64,000 nucleotides of DNA from Sphingomonas qomolangmaensis (GCF_024496245.1 NZ_CP101740.1:868001-932000), one strand, 5' to 3'. Counted from the stretch's first letter, positions 36,021-47,064 are shown. A program made the numbers and translations. Notes: a model not told the origin generated them from the sequence alone.

Positions 36021-36796
36021 TGCTGGCCGACAGTCACTGCCACCTGAACTACAAGGGGTTGGTCGACGAACAGCCGGCGGTGCTGGCGCGGGCGCGGGCG
36101 CGCGGGGTGGGGGCGATGCTCAACATCTCGACGCGCGAGAGCGAGTGGGGCGACGTCGTCGCGACCGCCGAGCGCGAGCCCGATGTTTGGGCGACGATCG
36201 GCGTCCACCCGCACGACGCCGATGCGCACCCGCATGTCGATGCCGATGCGCTGACCGCAGCGGCCGACCATCCGCGCGTCGTCGGCCTGGGCGAATGCGG
36301 GCTCGACTATCACTATGGCCATAGCGACCGCGCGGCGCAGGCGATCATCTTCCGCGCGCATTGCGCCGCCGCGCGCGCAACCGGGCTGCCGATCGTCGTG
36401 CACAGCCGCGACGCCGAGGACGATACCGTCTCTATCCTGCGCGACGAGCTGGGGAAGGGGGCCCTTGGCGGGGTAATCCACTGCTTCACCGGCACTAGCG
36501 GCTTTGCAGATCAAGCGCTTGCGCTGGGTTTCTACATCTCGATCTCGGGTATCGTGACCTTCAAGAGCGCGCGCGAACTGCAGGCGATCGCCGCACGGCT
36601 GCCGCTCCATCGGCTGCTGATCGAGACCGACGCACCTTTCCTGGCGCCGGTGCCGCATCGCGGACGGCTGGGCGAGCCCGCGTTCGTCGCCGACACCGCA
36701 GCGTTCCTCGCCGAGCTGCGCGGGGAGCCGGTCGAGGTGCTGGCGAAGGCCACCGCCGAGAATTTCCACACCCTGTTCGGCAAGACCCACGCGTGA
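36017..36796 (+). CDS. tatD: TatD family metal-dependent deoxyribonuclease
   Basis: 259 residues. The metal-binding HxH (DSHCHLN) opens the protein; GIHPHD-like IGVHPHDAD, GECGLDYHY, IVVHSRDA and CFTGT follow in the order of the TatD/YcfH amidohydrolase fold, and IETDAPFLAP lies near the end. A role in DNA repair or quality control is known for the family. ATG 36017 overlaps the metG stop (ATGA), and its stop overlaps the next start (GTGA). Confidence 0.94.
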   Translation: MMLADSHCHLNYKGLVDEQPAVLARARARGVGAMLNISTRESEWGDVVATAEREPDVWATIGVHPHDADAHPHVDADALTAAADHPRVVGLGECGLDYHYGHSDRAAQAIIFRAHCAAARATGLPIVVHSRDAEDDTVSILRDELGKGALGGVIHCFTGTSGFADQALALGFYISISGIVTFKSARELQAIAARLPLHRLLIETDAPFLAPVPHRGRLGEPAFVADTAAFLAELRGEPVEVLAKATAENFHTLFGKTHA

Positions 36797-37557
36797 AAAT
36801 CCGCTTGCTGGGATCGGGCACGTCGAGCGGCGTGCCGCGGATCGGCAACGACTGGGGCGCGTGTGATCCGGGCGAGCCGCGCAACCGCCGTACCCGCTGC
36901 GCGGCGCTGGTTTCCACGGCGACGACGCGTATCCTGATCGACACCGGTGCCGACATGCGCGAGCAGCTGCTGCGGGCCGATGTCGGCGACGTCGATGCGG
37001 TGATCTGGACGCATGATCATGCCGATCACACCCACGGTATCGACGATCTGCGCCAGATCGCGCACAATCGCGGTCGGCAGGTCGCAGGCTATGCGCGGCC
37101 GCACACTTTCTCGGGACTGGAAAGGCGGTTCGCCTATGTCTTCCACGGTCGCGGCGCGTATCCGCCGACGGTCGGGCTGCAACCGTTGGATGATAGCGTG
37201 ACGATCGGCGATGTCGTGGTGCGCGTGGTCGATCAGCCGCACGGCGACATCACGAGCGCCGGCCTTCGCTTCGACCATGGGGATTCATCTATCGTATATT
37301 CGACAGATTTCCATGAGCTTACGGGCGATATGGAGACTTTGTATCAAGGATGCGACGTCTGGGTGGTCGATGCGCTTCGCCACCAGCCGCATCCTTCGCA
37401 CCCCCATCTCGAGGCCACGCTCGACTACATCGCGCGTATCCGGCCGCGTTTTGCCGCGCTGATCCACATGGACCAGTCGATGGACTATGCGGCGCTGCGG
37501 GCATCGCTGCCGCCGGGGGTCGAACCCGGCTATGACGGGATGGAAATCATCGCATGA
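36793..37557 (+). CDS. MBL-fold hydrolase (PhnP-like)
   Basis: 254 residues. Metallo-beta-lactamase fold with the zinc motif THDHADHTHG (HxHxDH) near residue 74, and further metal-binding His at PHGDI and DALRHQPHPSH. The start MKIRLLGSGTSSGVPRIG is typical of the PhnP/phosphoribosyl-cyclic-phosphodiesterase-like branch. The physiological substrate is not clear from sequence. The start is GTG 36793, overlapping the tatD stop; the gene often follows tatD in Alphaproteobacteria. Confidence 0.88.
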   Translation: MKIRLLGSGTSSGVPRIGNDWGACDPGEPRNRRTRCAALVSTATTRILIDTGADMREQLLRADVGDVDAVIWTHDHADHTHGIDDLRQIAHNRGRQVAGYARPHTFSGLERRFAYVFHGRGAYPPTVGLQPLDDSVTIGDVVVRVVDQPHGDITSAGLRFDHGDSSIVYSTDFHELTGDMETLYQGCDVWVVDALRHQPHPSHPHLEATLDYIARIRPRFAALIHMDQSMDYAALRASLPPGVEPGYDGMEIIA

Positions 37558-38165
37558 CCGAGGACGACACGCTCAACCTGGTGCTCGGAATCGGGGTGCT
37601 GGTGTTGGTGCTGAGTTCGCTGAGCTTGCGCCGGATGTCGTTGGGGCTGTTCCTGCGGTCGCTGATCAGCTGGGTGCTGATCATCGGGCTGATCTATGTC
37701 GCGGTACTCAACCGCGACAGAATCGAGATGGCGCTGGGCGGGGTCGGTGAAAGGCTCGGAATTTCGGGCCAGTCGGTCGAGGGCGATACCGTGCGGATCC
37801 GCCAATCGCCCGACGGCCATTTCTATGCGCGCGTGTCGATCAACGGCGAGCCGACGCGGATGCTGATCGATAGCGGTGCGACGATCACTGCCTTGTCGGT
37901 GGAAACCGCCGAGCGCGCCGGCATCGACGTATCGCGCGCCGGCTTGCCGGTGTTGCTCAACACGGCGAACGGCACCGTATCGGCGCGGCGCGGGGTGGCG
38001 CAAACCGTGTCGATTGACGGGCAACTCGAAACCCGCGACCTTTCGGTAGTGGTGGCGCCGAGCTTCGGCGACGTGAACGTGATCGGCATGAACTTCCTGT
38101 CGCGATTGGGGTCGTGGCGCGTCGAGCAACGCACGCTGATCCTCGAGCCCGACCGCCAACCGTGA
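37554..38165 (+). CDS. Membrane-anchored retropepsin-like aspartic protease (clan AA)
   Basis: 203 residues. Two N-terminal membrane helices (about residues 7-24 and 34-55) precede a retropepsin-like domain with the catalytic MLIDSGATITALS (Asp near residue 104) and a flap-containing region; IGMNFLSRLG marks its end. It matches the TIGR02281-type family found in many Alphaproteobacteria, whose role is not established. The ATG overlaps the preceding stop by four bases and it ends the nine-gene forward run. Confidence 0.85.
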   Translation: MTEDDTLNLVLGIGVLVLVLSSLSLRRMSLGLFLRSLISWVLIIGLIYVAVLNRDRIEMALGGVGERLGISGQSVEGDTVRIRQSPDGHFYARVSINGEPTRMLIDSGATITALSVETAERAGIDVSRAGLPVLLNTANGTVSARRGVAQTVSIDGQLETRDLSVVVAPSFGDVNVIGMNFLSRLGSWRVEQRTLILEPDRQP

Positions 38166-38167
38166 TC

Positions 38168-38192
38168 TTGTATTTAACATAATATATATTAT
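38168..38192 (+). promoter_or_regulatory. AT-rich promoter-like segment upstream of mazG
   Basis: A markedly AT-rich island in a GC-rich region contains a perfect 14-bp palindrome (ATAATATATATTAT, 38179-38192) and TTGTAT at 38168-38173. No cleanly spaced -35/-10 pair can be picked. It probably contains the mazG promoter and DNA bending or unwinding sequence; GGAGG just before ATG 38225 serves translation. Confidence 0.45.
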
Positions 38193-38224
38193 CAGTTCGA
38201 CGGATAGCGTCACTCGGAGGTCAG

Positions 38225-38965
38225 ATGATTGAGCGATTGACGGCGATCATGGCACGGCTCCGCGACCCCCAGCATGGCTGCGAATGGGATCTTGCCCAGA
38301 GCTTCGCCTCGATCGCGCCCTATACGATCGAGGAAGCCTATGAAGTCGCCGATGCGATCGATCGCGGCGATATGATCGACCTCAAGGACGAACTCGGCGA
38401 CCTGTTGCTCCAGGTCGTGTTCCACAGCCGGATGGCCGAGGAAGCCGGTGCTTTCGCGCTGCCCGACGTGGTCGCTGCGGTCAGCGACAAGATGGCGCGC
38501 CGCCACCCGCATATCTTCGGTGACGCGGTGGATTTCCCTGGCTGGGAACAAATGAAGGCCGCCGAACGCCATGCGCGTGCCGATTCGGGCGCGCTCGACG
38601 GCGTGGCGCTGGGGATGCCTGCCTTGCTGCGCGCCGAAAAGCTGCAGAAACGCGCCGCCCGCGTCGGCTTCGACTGGCCCGACGCCAGCGGCGCGCGCGC
38701 GAAGATCGACGAAGAGCTCGCCGAGGTCGAGGGCGCATCGCCGAGCGAGATCGAGGGAGAGATCGGCGATCTGCTATTCTCGGTCGTCAATTGGGCGCGG
38801 CACCAGGGCGTCGATCCCGAAGCCGCGCTGCGCGCCGCCAATGCCAAGTTCGAACGCCGTTTCCGCGCGATGGAGCGGCAAGCCGGCAGCGATTTCCCCG
38901 GCCTGAGCCTCGACGAAAAGGAAGCGCTGTGGCTTGGCGCAAAGGCGAGCGAAGCCCGGTGCTGA
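38225..38965 (+). CDS. mazG: Nucleoside triphosphate pyrophosphohydrolase MazG
   Basis: 246 residues. Two MazG-like helical domains. The first holds EEAYEVADAID and the DELGDLLLQVVFHSRMAEE metal-binding motif, the second EEVxE-like EELAEVEGAS and EGEIGDLLFSVVNWAR. The enzyme hydrolyses NTPs to NMP and pyrophosphate, cleaning the nucleotide pool. It is preceded by an AT-rich promoter-like segment and ends four bases before the convergent hflX stop. Confidence 0.94.
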   Translation: MIERLTAIMARLRDPQHGCEWDLAQSFASIAPYTIEEAYEVADAIDRGDMIDLKDELGDLLLQVVFHSRMAEEAGAFALPDVVAAVSDKMARRHPHIFGDAVDFPGWEQMKAAERHARADSGALDGVALGMPALLRAEKLQKRAARVGFDWPDASGARAKIDEELAEVEGASPSEIEGEIGDLLFSVVNWARHQGVDPEAALRAANAKFERRFRAMERQAGSDFPGLSLDEKEALWLGAKASEARC

Positions 38966-38969
38966 CGCT

Positions 38970-40256
38970 TCAGCGCTGGGCGAACCGCACGCGATCGGCG
39001 GGCGCCATCCGGACTTCGTAGATCGCATCGCCCTCCTCGATCCAGTGATCGAGCACTTCGCCGTGCTGGTGGAGCCAGGCAGCCCCCGCCCCGTCGCCGG
39101 CTTCGAGCGTCAGATGATAGCGCCGATGCCCCTGCGTCAGCCGCGCGGCGGCGACCTCGATCATCGCATCGACACCCTCCCCCGTCAGCGCGGACAGGAT
39201 CGCGACATCGTCGCGCGCCGCCGCCTTGTTGGTGAGATATTCGCGCGCTTCGTCGTCAAGCAGGTCGAGTTTGTTCCACGCCTCGAGCCGCGGCGTCGTC
39301 TCGGCAACGCCGATTTCGCTCAGTACCTTTTCAACATCGGCGCGCTGCGCGTCGCTGTCAGGGTGCGCGACGTCGCGGACATGGATCAGCAGGTCGGCGG
39401 AGATGACCTCCTCGAGCGTCGCCTTGAACGATGCCACCAACTGAGTCGGCAGGTCCGAGACGAAGCCGACGGTGTCCGACAGGATCGCCTTGTCGACGCC
39501 GGGCAACTGGATCTGGCGCAAGGTCGGGTCGAGCGTCGCGAACAACAGGTCTTCGGCCATCACCGCGGCGCCGGTCAGCCGGTTGAACAGCGTCGATTTG
39601 CCGGCATTGGTGTAGCCGACCAACGCCACCACCGGCCACGGTGCACGCTGCCGCCGATCGCGATGGAGCGAGCGTGTACGGCTGACCTGGTCGAGTTCGC
39701 GCCGCAACCGCGCCATCCGATCGCGGATCAGCCGACGATCGGCCTCGATCTGCGTTTCGCCCGGACCGCCGAGAAAGCCGAAACCGCCGCGCTGGCGTTC
39801 GAGATGGGTCCAGCTGCGCACCAGTCGCGACGATTGATAGTCGAGATGCGCCAGCTCGACCTGAAGCCGGCCTTCGGCAGTGCGCGCGCGCTCGCCGAAG
39901 ATCTCGAGGATAAGCCCGGTGCGGTCGATCACCTTGCAGCCGAGCCCGGTCTCGAGGTTGCGCTGCTGTACCGGGGTCAGCGCCGAATCGAACACCGCGA
40001 GGGTGATGGCGTCGTCGCGCACCTTCTCGGCCAGCTGTTCGACCTGCCCCGCACCCAGCAACGTCGCGGGCTTGGGCGCGCGGATGCGGAAGGCGATCCG
40101 CTCGCGCACCTTGACGCCGATTGCTGCTGCCAGGCCGGCAGTCTCTTCGAGCCGCGCATCGGTGTCGCGGGTCGATCCGCCTTGGTCGGGCAGCACCACG
40201 ATCGCCCGCGCGCCACGCGCGAAATCCTCACCGTCGCGTTCGAAGCCGGTGCTCAA
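38970..40256 (-). CDS. hflX: GTPase HflX
   Basis: 428 residues. The N-terminal HflX domain ([28 protein letters not shown]) is followed by a glycine-rich linker with the [13 protein letters not shown] signature. The G-domain has [25 protein letters not shown] and NKLD. HflX splits stalled ribosomes after heat or stress. It overlaps hfq by four bases (ATGA), the widespread hfq-hflX pairing. Confidence 0.95.
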   Translation of the reverse strand: MSTGFERDGEDFARGARAIVVLPDQGGSTRDTDARLEETAGLAAAIGVKVRERIAFRIRAPKPATLLGAGQVEQLAEKVRDDAITLAVFDSALTPVQQRNLETGLGCKVIDRTGLILEIFGERARTAEGRLQVELAHLDYQSSRLVRSWTHLERQRGGFGFLGGPGETQIEADRRLIRDRMARLRRELDQVSRTRSLHRDRRQRAPWPVVALVGYTNAGKSTLFNRLTGAAVMAEDLLFATLDPTLRQIQLPGVDKAILSDTVGFVSDLPTQLVASFKATLEEVISADLLIHVRDVAHPDSDAQRADVEKVLSEIGVAETTPRLEAWNKLDLLDDEAREYLTNKAAARDDVAILSALTGEGVDAMIEVAAARLTQGHRRYHLTLEAGDGAGAAWLHQHGEVLDHWIEEGDAIYEVRMAPADRVRFAQR

Positions 40257-40744
40257 GTCGCGTCCGGCTGGGTTTGCTCGTCAGCCAGGTTCAGCGGGTT
40301 GGCTGGCTGCACCGTCGATACCGCATGCTTGTATACGAGCTGCGACATGCCGTCGCGCTGGAGCAGCATGCAGAACAGGTCGAACGCCGCGATCTGGCCC
40401 TGCAGCATCACGCCATTGACCAGGAACATCGTCACCGGCTCAGCCTGTTTGCGCACCGCGGTGAGGAAGATCTCCTGCAAAACCGGCTGCTTGGCCTGCG
40501 AAGCTGCCACGCTTTCGATGATCGGTGCCAGGTCCATCTGGCCGGTAGGCATGATCGTCGAGATCGCATGCTTGTAGATCAGCTGCGACTGGCCGTCGCG
40601 GCGGAGCAGCACCGAAAAATTGTCGAACCAGGTGACGATGCCCTGCAGCTTGACGCCCTTGACCAGGAACATGGTGACCGGAGTCTTGGTCCGGCGGAGC
40701 GCGTTCAGGAACTGATCCTGCAGCGAGGTTTGCTTTTCGGCCAT
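40253..40744 (-). CDS. hfq: RNA chaperone Hfq with two tandem Sm domains
   Basis: 163 residues instead of the usual 70-100. Two consecutive Sm domains are visible: residues 8-72 ([32 protein letters not shown] at 57-63) and 89-150 ([32 protein letters not shown] at 138-144). The YKHA motifs are exactly 81 residues apart. Hfq binds small RNAs and mRNAs as a hexameric ring; a double-domain chain would presumably form a trimer of six Sm folds. The second repeat differs in its rim residues (RKQ instead of RR). ATG 40744 is preceded by AAGG. Overlaps hflX. Confidence 0.95.
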   Translation of the reverse strand: MAEKQTSLQDQFLNALRRTKTPVTMFLVKGVKLQGIVTWFDNFSVLLRRDGQSQLIYKHAISTIMPTGQMDLAPIIESVAASQAKQPVLQEIFLTAVRKQAEPVTMFLVNGVMLQGQIAAFDLFCMLLQRDGMSQLVYKHAVSTVQPANPLNLADEQTQPDAT

Positions 40745-40764
40745 GATGGCTGCCTTTGTTTTTG

Positions 40765-40780
40765 GCGGGACATGTCCCGC
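40765..40780. promoter_or_regulatory. Perfect 16-bp palindrome upstream of hfq
   Basis: GCGGGACATGTCCCGC has no mismatch and no loop, and is centred about 28 bases before the hfq start codon. The gap between ntrX and hfq is 128 bases, so it lies in the likely promoter or leader. It looks like a dimeric regulator's operator, and its half-site CGGGACA equals the iteron unit in the integrated element. Confidence 0.55.
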
Positions 40781-40872
40781 GAATGCGCCGTTCCCCGACG
40801 TCGGTCGCGCGCGCATCGCTGCGCCCGCGCCGTTAATCTAGGAAGCCGGCCCGCGAACGTCCAGCCGGAGGC

Positions 40873-42252
40873 TCATTCGTCGCGCGTTTCGGTGATCCCG
40901 AGCAGCTTGAGCTTGCGGTGCAGCGCCGAGCGCTCCATCCCGATGAAGCTGGCGGTACGCGAGATATTTCCCGAAAAGCGGCGGATCTGGACGCGCAGAT
41001 ATTCGCGCTCGAAGGTTTCGCGTGCCTCGCGCAGCGGCGTTCCCATGATCGCCCCCGCGCCCATCCCCTGCCCGCCGTCGCTGCCGGTACCGAGCACTTC
41101 TGGCGGCAGCAAGTCGAGATCGATCCGGCCGATCCGGTTGCCCGGCGTCAGGATGACGGTGCGCTCGACGACGTTGCGCAGCTGGCGGACATTGCCCGGC
41201 CATTCATAGGATTGCAGCGCGACCATCGCGTCGCCCGCGATGTCGGGGGTCGGCACGCGGCGTTCGGCGGCATAATGCGCGACGAAATGCTCGACCAGCG
41301 GGGGAATATCCTCGCGCCGTTCGGTGAGCGACGGGATCGCGACCGGCACCACGTTGAGTCGGTAATACAGATCCTCGCGGAACCGCCCCTCGGCGATCTC
41401 GTCGATCAGGTTGCGCGCGGTCGCCGATACGACGCGGACATCGACCTTGACGACGCGCGTGCCCCCTACCCGGCTGAAGCTCTGGTCGGTCAGCACGCGC
41501 AAGATCCGCGCCTGCGTCGCGATCGGCATGTCGGCGATTTCGTCGAGGAACAGGGTGCCGCCATGCGCCTGTTCGAGCAGCCCGGGGCGGACGAGGTCAT
41601 TGGCATCCTCGATCCCGAACAATTCCTCGTCGACGCGCTCGGGGGTCATCCGCGCCGCGCTGACGATCACGAAGGGCGCCGCGGCGCGCAGGCTCCAGCC
41701 GTGCAACAGCCGCGCGGCGACTTCCTTGCCGACCCCTGCCCCACCCGAGATTAGCACGCGGCTGCCGGTCCCCGCGACGCGTTTCAGCGTCGCGCGCACG
41801 GTGTTGATGGCCCCCGAATTGCCCGTCAGGTCGGTCTCGCGGCCCGCCGAGGCGCGCAGCGACGCGATCTCGCGCTTGAGCCGCTCGGTCTCGGTCGCGC
41901 GTTCGACCATCAGCACCAGCCGCTCGGCCTCGAACGGCTTTTCGATGAAGTCAGACGCGCCGCGCCGGATCGCCGCGACCGCGGTGTCGAGATTGCCGTG
42001 GCCCGAAATTACCAGCACCGGCACCGTCGGGTCGCGCCGCTTGATTTCTTCGAGCAGTTCGAGCCCGTCGAGCTTCGATCCGTGCAGCCACACATCGAGC
42101 AGCACCAGCGATGGTCGCCGCGCGGCGATCGCCTCGAGCGCCGAATCGCTGTCGGCGGCGGTGCGCGTGGCATAGCCTTCGTCTTCCAAAACGCCGGCCA
42201 CCAGTTCGCGGATGTCGCGTTCGTCGTCGACGACGAGGATATCTAAACTCAT
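40873..42252 (-). CDS. ntrX: NtrX response regulator (sigma-54 activator family, GAFTGA loop missing)
   Basis: 459 residues. Receiver domain (1-120) with VVDDERD and the phospho-acceptor Asp in LLDVW; AAA domain with a Walker A variant (SGGAGVGKEV) and Walker B TLFLDEIADM; C-terminal Fis-type helix-turn-helix. The loop after ELFG, which in activators of sigma-54 reads GAFTGA, is replaced by IEDANDLVRPG. This regulator is therefore unlikely to contact sigma-54 and more likely acts directly at other promoters. It is downstream of ntrY, with a 3-base gap. Confidence 0.93.
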   Translation of the reverse strand: MSLDILVVDDERDIRELVAGVLEDEGYATRTAADSDSALEAIAARRPSLVLLDVWLHGSKLDGLELLEEIKRRDPTVPVLVISGHGNLDTAVAAIRRGASDFIEKPFEAERLVLMVERATETERLKREIASLRASAGRETDLTGNSGAINTVRATLKRVAGTGSRVLISGGAGVGKEVAARLLHGWSLRAAAPFVIVSAARMTPERVDEELFGIEDANDLVRPGLLEQAHGGTLFLDEIADMPIATQARILRVLTDQSFSRVGGTRVVKVDVRVVSATARNLIDEIAEGRFREDLYYRLNVVPVAIPSLTERREDIPPLVEHFVAHYAAERRVPTPDIAGDAMVALQSYEWPGNVRQLRNVVERTVILTPGNRIGRIDLDLLPPEVLGTGSDGGQGMGAGAIMGTPLREARETFEREYLRVQIRRFSGNISRTASFIGMERSALHRKLKLLGITETRDE

Positions 42253-42255
42253 GAT

Positions 42256-44502
42256 TCAGGTCCGATTTCGGGTAAGCATGATCGGCAGGTCGTCGTCTTC
42301 GTCGTCGCTGGCGCCGTCGCTGGTGAGCTTGGCGAGCAGCTGGGCATCGAAGCTCATCGTCACGCGGGTGCCGCCCGCGGCGCGATCGGAGAATTCCATC
42401 GTGCCGAAATGCTCCTCGACGATCTTCTTGACGATCGCGAGGCCGAGCCCGGTGCCGCGGTTGCGGGTCGACATATAGGGCTCGACGATCCGGTCGCGCT
42501 CGACCGGCAGCCCGACGCCATTGTCGGTCAGCTCGATCACCGCGCGGCCATCGGCCTCGACGCGGAGCGACAGAGCGATCTCGCCCGCGGGCAGGTCGTC
42601 GCCGGTGCGCGCCTCGATCGCCTCAACCGCGTTCTTGATGACGTTGGTCAGCGCCTGGCCGAGCTGGCGGCGATCGCACACCAGCGCCTCGGGCGCATCA
42701 TCTTGGTCGAGCTCGAAGCCGATCTCGGGATGCGCGACCTCGTGCAGGAACAGCGCCTGGCGAGCGATATCGACCAAAGATTCGCGCTCGAACACCGGCT
42801 TGGGCATCCGCGCGAACGACGAGAATTCATCTACCATCCGGCGCAGATCGCCGACTTGGCGGACGATCGTCTCGGTCAGCCGCGCAAAAGTGCCGTCCTC
42901 GGGGTCGATCTGCTTGCCATAGCGGCGCTGGAGCCGCTCGGCGGCGAGCTGGATCGGGGTGAGCGGGTTCTTGATCTCGTGCGCGATCCGGCGCGCGACG
43001 TCGGACCAAGCCGCACGGCGCTGGTCGAGCAATTGCTGGGTGATGTCGTCGAAGGTGAGAATCAGGCCCATATCGTCGTCGCGCGCGATCTTGACCGCGA
43101 GCGTCTTGGCCTCACCGCCGGCGTTGAGCTGCACCACCGCCTCGCGCTGGTCGCTGTCGAGCAATGCCGCGAGTTCGGGCGCGACGTCGCCGAGCGGGCG
43201 TCCCACCGGGCTGTCGCTCGCCTTCAATAATGCGATCGCCGAGCTGTTGATCAGCCGGACGGTGCGATCGGCGCCGATCGACATCACGCCGGCACTCACC
43301 CCCGACATCACCGCTTCGATCAACGCGCGCCGGCTCTCGATCTGCGCGTTGGCGTTGACCAGCGCGTTGGTCTGCTGCTGCAGCCGCTCGGTCATCTGGT
43401 TGAACGCGCTGGCGAGCGTGCCGACCTCGTCCTGCGATTTGGGCTGCGCCACGCGCACATCGAGATCGCCGCTCGCGACCCTCCGCGCGGCACCCACCAG
43501 CTCGCCGACCGGGCGCACCAATCGATCGGCGACCGCGAGCGCGACGAACACCGCCGCCGCGACGATCACCAGCGAGATGCCGAGCAGCGCCAGGTTGAAC
43601 AACAGCTGCAATTCACGCGACCGGGCCTGCAGCGCGCGATAGTCGGCCACCACCGATTCGGCGCGCTGTTTGCGCAGCATCAATTCGCGTGCGCCGACCA
43701 CGCGGCTCGAGGCGATCAGATATTCGGTATTGGGCACCGGGGCGAGCGACTGGATCCGCTCGCCATTGACGCTGACGACGCTCGGCTTGCCCGCGCGGAT
43801 CGCCCTGACATCGGCGATCTTGATCTGGCCCGCCAGGCCGTTCTCATACGGATCGAGCAGCGCGAAGGTGAGGATCTCGTCCTTGGGGGTAACCTTGAAG
43901 ACGATCGATTCGGCGAGGCTGCGCTGGAGCACGCTCTGGCCGTAAATCTCGACGAACTCGGGGGTATCGAAGCCATAGCCCTGCGACAGCAGGTTATAGA
44001 CGTCGGTCCCGACCGCGATATTCTCCTTGTCGACCCATTGGGTCATCTCGGTATAGGATTCGTTGGCGAGCGTCGCGGCGCGCTCGATCATGTCGCGCGC
44101 GCGGTCCGAATAGAAGAATTCGACGCCATATTGGAACAACAGCGACGCGACAATCGTCACCAGGATCAGCGGCACGCTGGCCAGGACCGAAAAGAGCGCG
44201 ACCAATCGGACGTGGAGCTGGCCCCCGCCGCCGATCGGCGAACGCGCGGCGCGCGCCTTGGCGATGCGGCGGCCGAGCAGCACGAGCAGCCCTACCCCCG
44301 GCAGCATGTTGGCGATCAGCAGCAGCGCCACCACCGGCGGCGACAAGGGCCGCGCGCTCGCGGTACTGCCGGTGATGATGAAATAAGTGGCGATGCCGAT
44401 CGCGATGGCGCCCGCAAGGACGGCCCATTCGATTACCGGCGTTACCGCGCGGCGCTGGTCGCTCGGCGCGGCATGATATCCGGGGTCGATCATTGCCTCC
44501 AT
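42256..44502 (-). CDS. ntrY: NtrY sensor histidine kinase
   Basis: 748 residues. Two or three N-terminal membrane helices flank a periplasmic sensor region (about residues 100-275). HAMP (about 290-345, ADRLVRPVGELVGAARRVASGD), PAS (about 370-470), an H-box (ARRIAHEIKNPLTPIQLAAERLQ) and an ATP-binding domain (ELTDNGVGLP, GTGLGLAIVKKI) follow in order. NtrY phosphorylates NtrX in redox and nitrogen responses. I chose the ATG at 44502 (MEAMIDPGY); ATG 44493 and the longer 44541 are also possible. Confidence 0.94.
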   Translation of the reverse strand: MEAMIDPGYHAAPSDQRRAVTPVIEWAVLAGAIAIGIATYFIITGSTASARPLSPPVVALLLIANMLPGVGLLVLLGRRIAKARAARSPIGGGGQLHVRLVALFSVLASVPLILVTIVASLLFQYGVEFFYSDRARDMIERAATLANESYTEMTQWVDKENIAVGTDVYNLLSQGYGFDTPEFVEIYGQSVLQRSLAESIVFKVTPKDEILTFALLDPYENGLAGQIKIADVRAIRAGKPSVVSVNGERIQSLAPVPNTEYLIASSRVVGARELMLRKQRAESVVADYRALQARSRELQLLFNLALLGISLVIVAAAVFVALAVADRLVRPVGELVGAARRVASGDLDVRVAQPKSQDEVGTLASAFNQMTERLQQQTNALVNANAQIESRRALIEAVMSGVSAGVMSIGADRTVRLINSSAIALLKASDSPVGRPLGDVAPELAALLDSDQREAVVQLNAGGEAKTLAVKIARDDDMGLILTFDDITQQLLDQRRAAWSDVARRIAHEIKNPLTPIQLAAERLQRRYGKQIDPEDGTFARLTETIVRQVGDLRRMVDEFSSFARMPKPVFERESLVDIARQALFLHEVAHPEIGFELDQDDAPEALVCDRRQLGQALTNVIKNAVEAIEARTGDDLPAGEIALSLRVEADGRAVIELTDNGVGLPVERDRIVEPYMSTRNRGTGLGLAIVKKIVEEHFGTMEFSDRAAGGTRVTMSFDAQLLAKLTSDGASDDEDDDLPIMLTRNRT

Positions 44503-44572
44503 CGTTGCAACGGTACAACGAGAGCGTTGCCTAGAAAACACATATTCTGCCGCTTCGCCGATCGGGTGGCCG

Positions 44573-46005
<1,433 letters not shown>

Positions 46006-46009
<4 letters not shown>

Positions 46010-47064
46010 TCGGGCGCCCGTGGCAACAGCAACCGCAACACCGTCCATTCGGGCTCCCCTTCGCGCGCATAGCCGACGATCCCGCCCATATCGCGCACCA
46101 GCTTCTCGACCAGCGGCAGTCCAAGCCCCTGCCCCTCGGGCTTGCCCGATACGAAGGGTTCGAACAGGTGCGCGGCGATGTCGGTGGGGGCGCCGGGGCC
46201 ATTGTCGAGCACGCAGATCTCGATCGGCAGCGGCTGGCGCGGGCGACCGGGGCCTGCGCTCGCCGACATGCCGTGGCGATAGGCGGTGGCGATCACGATC
46301 CGCGCATCGTCCTGCCCCGCCACCGCCTCGGCAGCGTTCTTGAGCAGGTTGAGCATCACCTGGAGGAAACGATCGCCGTCGAGCATCACCGGCGGCAGCG
46401 AGGGATCGAAGCGTTCCTCGATTACCAGGGCGCGCGCAAAGCCTGCGCTGGCGACGCGGCGGGCATGCGCCAGCAACGGATAGATATTCGCGGATTCGAG
46501 CGCGGGGGTGCGGGTGTCGGTGAAATCCTGCATCCGATCGATCAACGCGGCGATCCGATCGACCTCGGTGGTGATGAGTTCGGTCAGTTCGCCGTCACCG
46601 CCGCCCGATCCGAGTAGCTGCGCCGCGCCGCGTATCCCCGACAGCGGGTTCTTGATCTCGTGCGCGAGCATCGCCGCGGCGCCGACTGCCGCCCGCGCGC
46701 CCGCCCCGCGATCTCCCGCGCTGTGCCGCCGCGCTACCGCCAGATCGTGCAGCGTCACGATCCGCCAGCCTGGATGATCGCCGAGCATCGCCTCGATCAG
46801 GTCGACGCGGATCCGGTGCCCGCGCTGCGTCGTGAGGTCGGTGTCAAACAGCGCGAGCCCGCGATCGCGCCGCGCGGCATATTCCTCGGGCACGTCGAGG
46901 ATCTGGTGAAACCCCAGCCCGCGCATCGATCGCTCGGACTGGTTGAGCAGTTGCTCGCACGCGCCATTGGCGAACACCACGCCGTCACCGGCATCGAGCA
47001 CCAGCACCGCTACCGGCAGCGCGGCGAACAGATCGGCAAATGCAGGCGAACCCGCCCCCGCCAT
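46006..47064 (-). CDS. ntrB: NtrB (GlnL) nitrogen sensor kinase
   Basis: 352 residues, no membrane segment. PAS domain (about 10-75), H-box (AMLAHEIKNPLSGIRGAAQLL), and ATP-binding domain (VLDNGPGAP, GQGLGLPLVEKLV). It phosphorylates and dephosphorylates NtrC under control of PII. ATG 47064 overlaps the dusB stop (TGATG), and its stop overlaps ntrC. The dusB-ntrB-ntrC-ntrY-ntrX order is conserved in Alphaproteobacteria. Confidence 0.95.

Noticed and set aside
34727..36796. Long forward ORF covering metG in another frame
   Set aside because: Only its last part, from 36017, is real (tatD). The rest is a shadow of metG.
38934..40577. 547-residue forward ORF opposite hflX and hfq
   Set aside because: It is antisense to two clearly recognised genes, has the Arg/Ala/Gly composition of GC-rich shadow frames and no recognisable motif.
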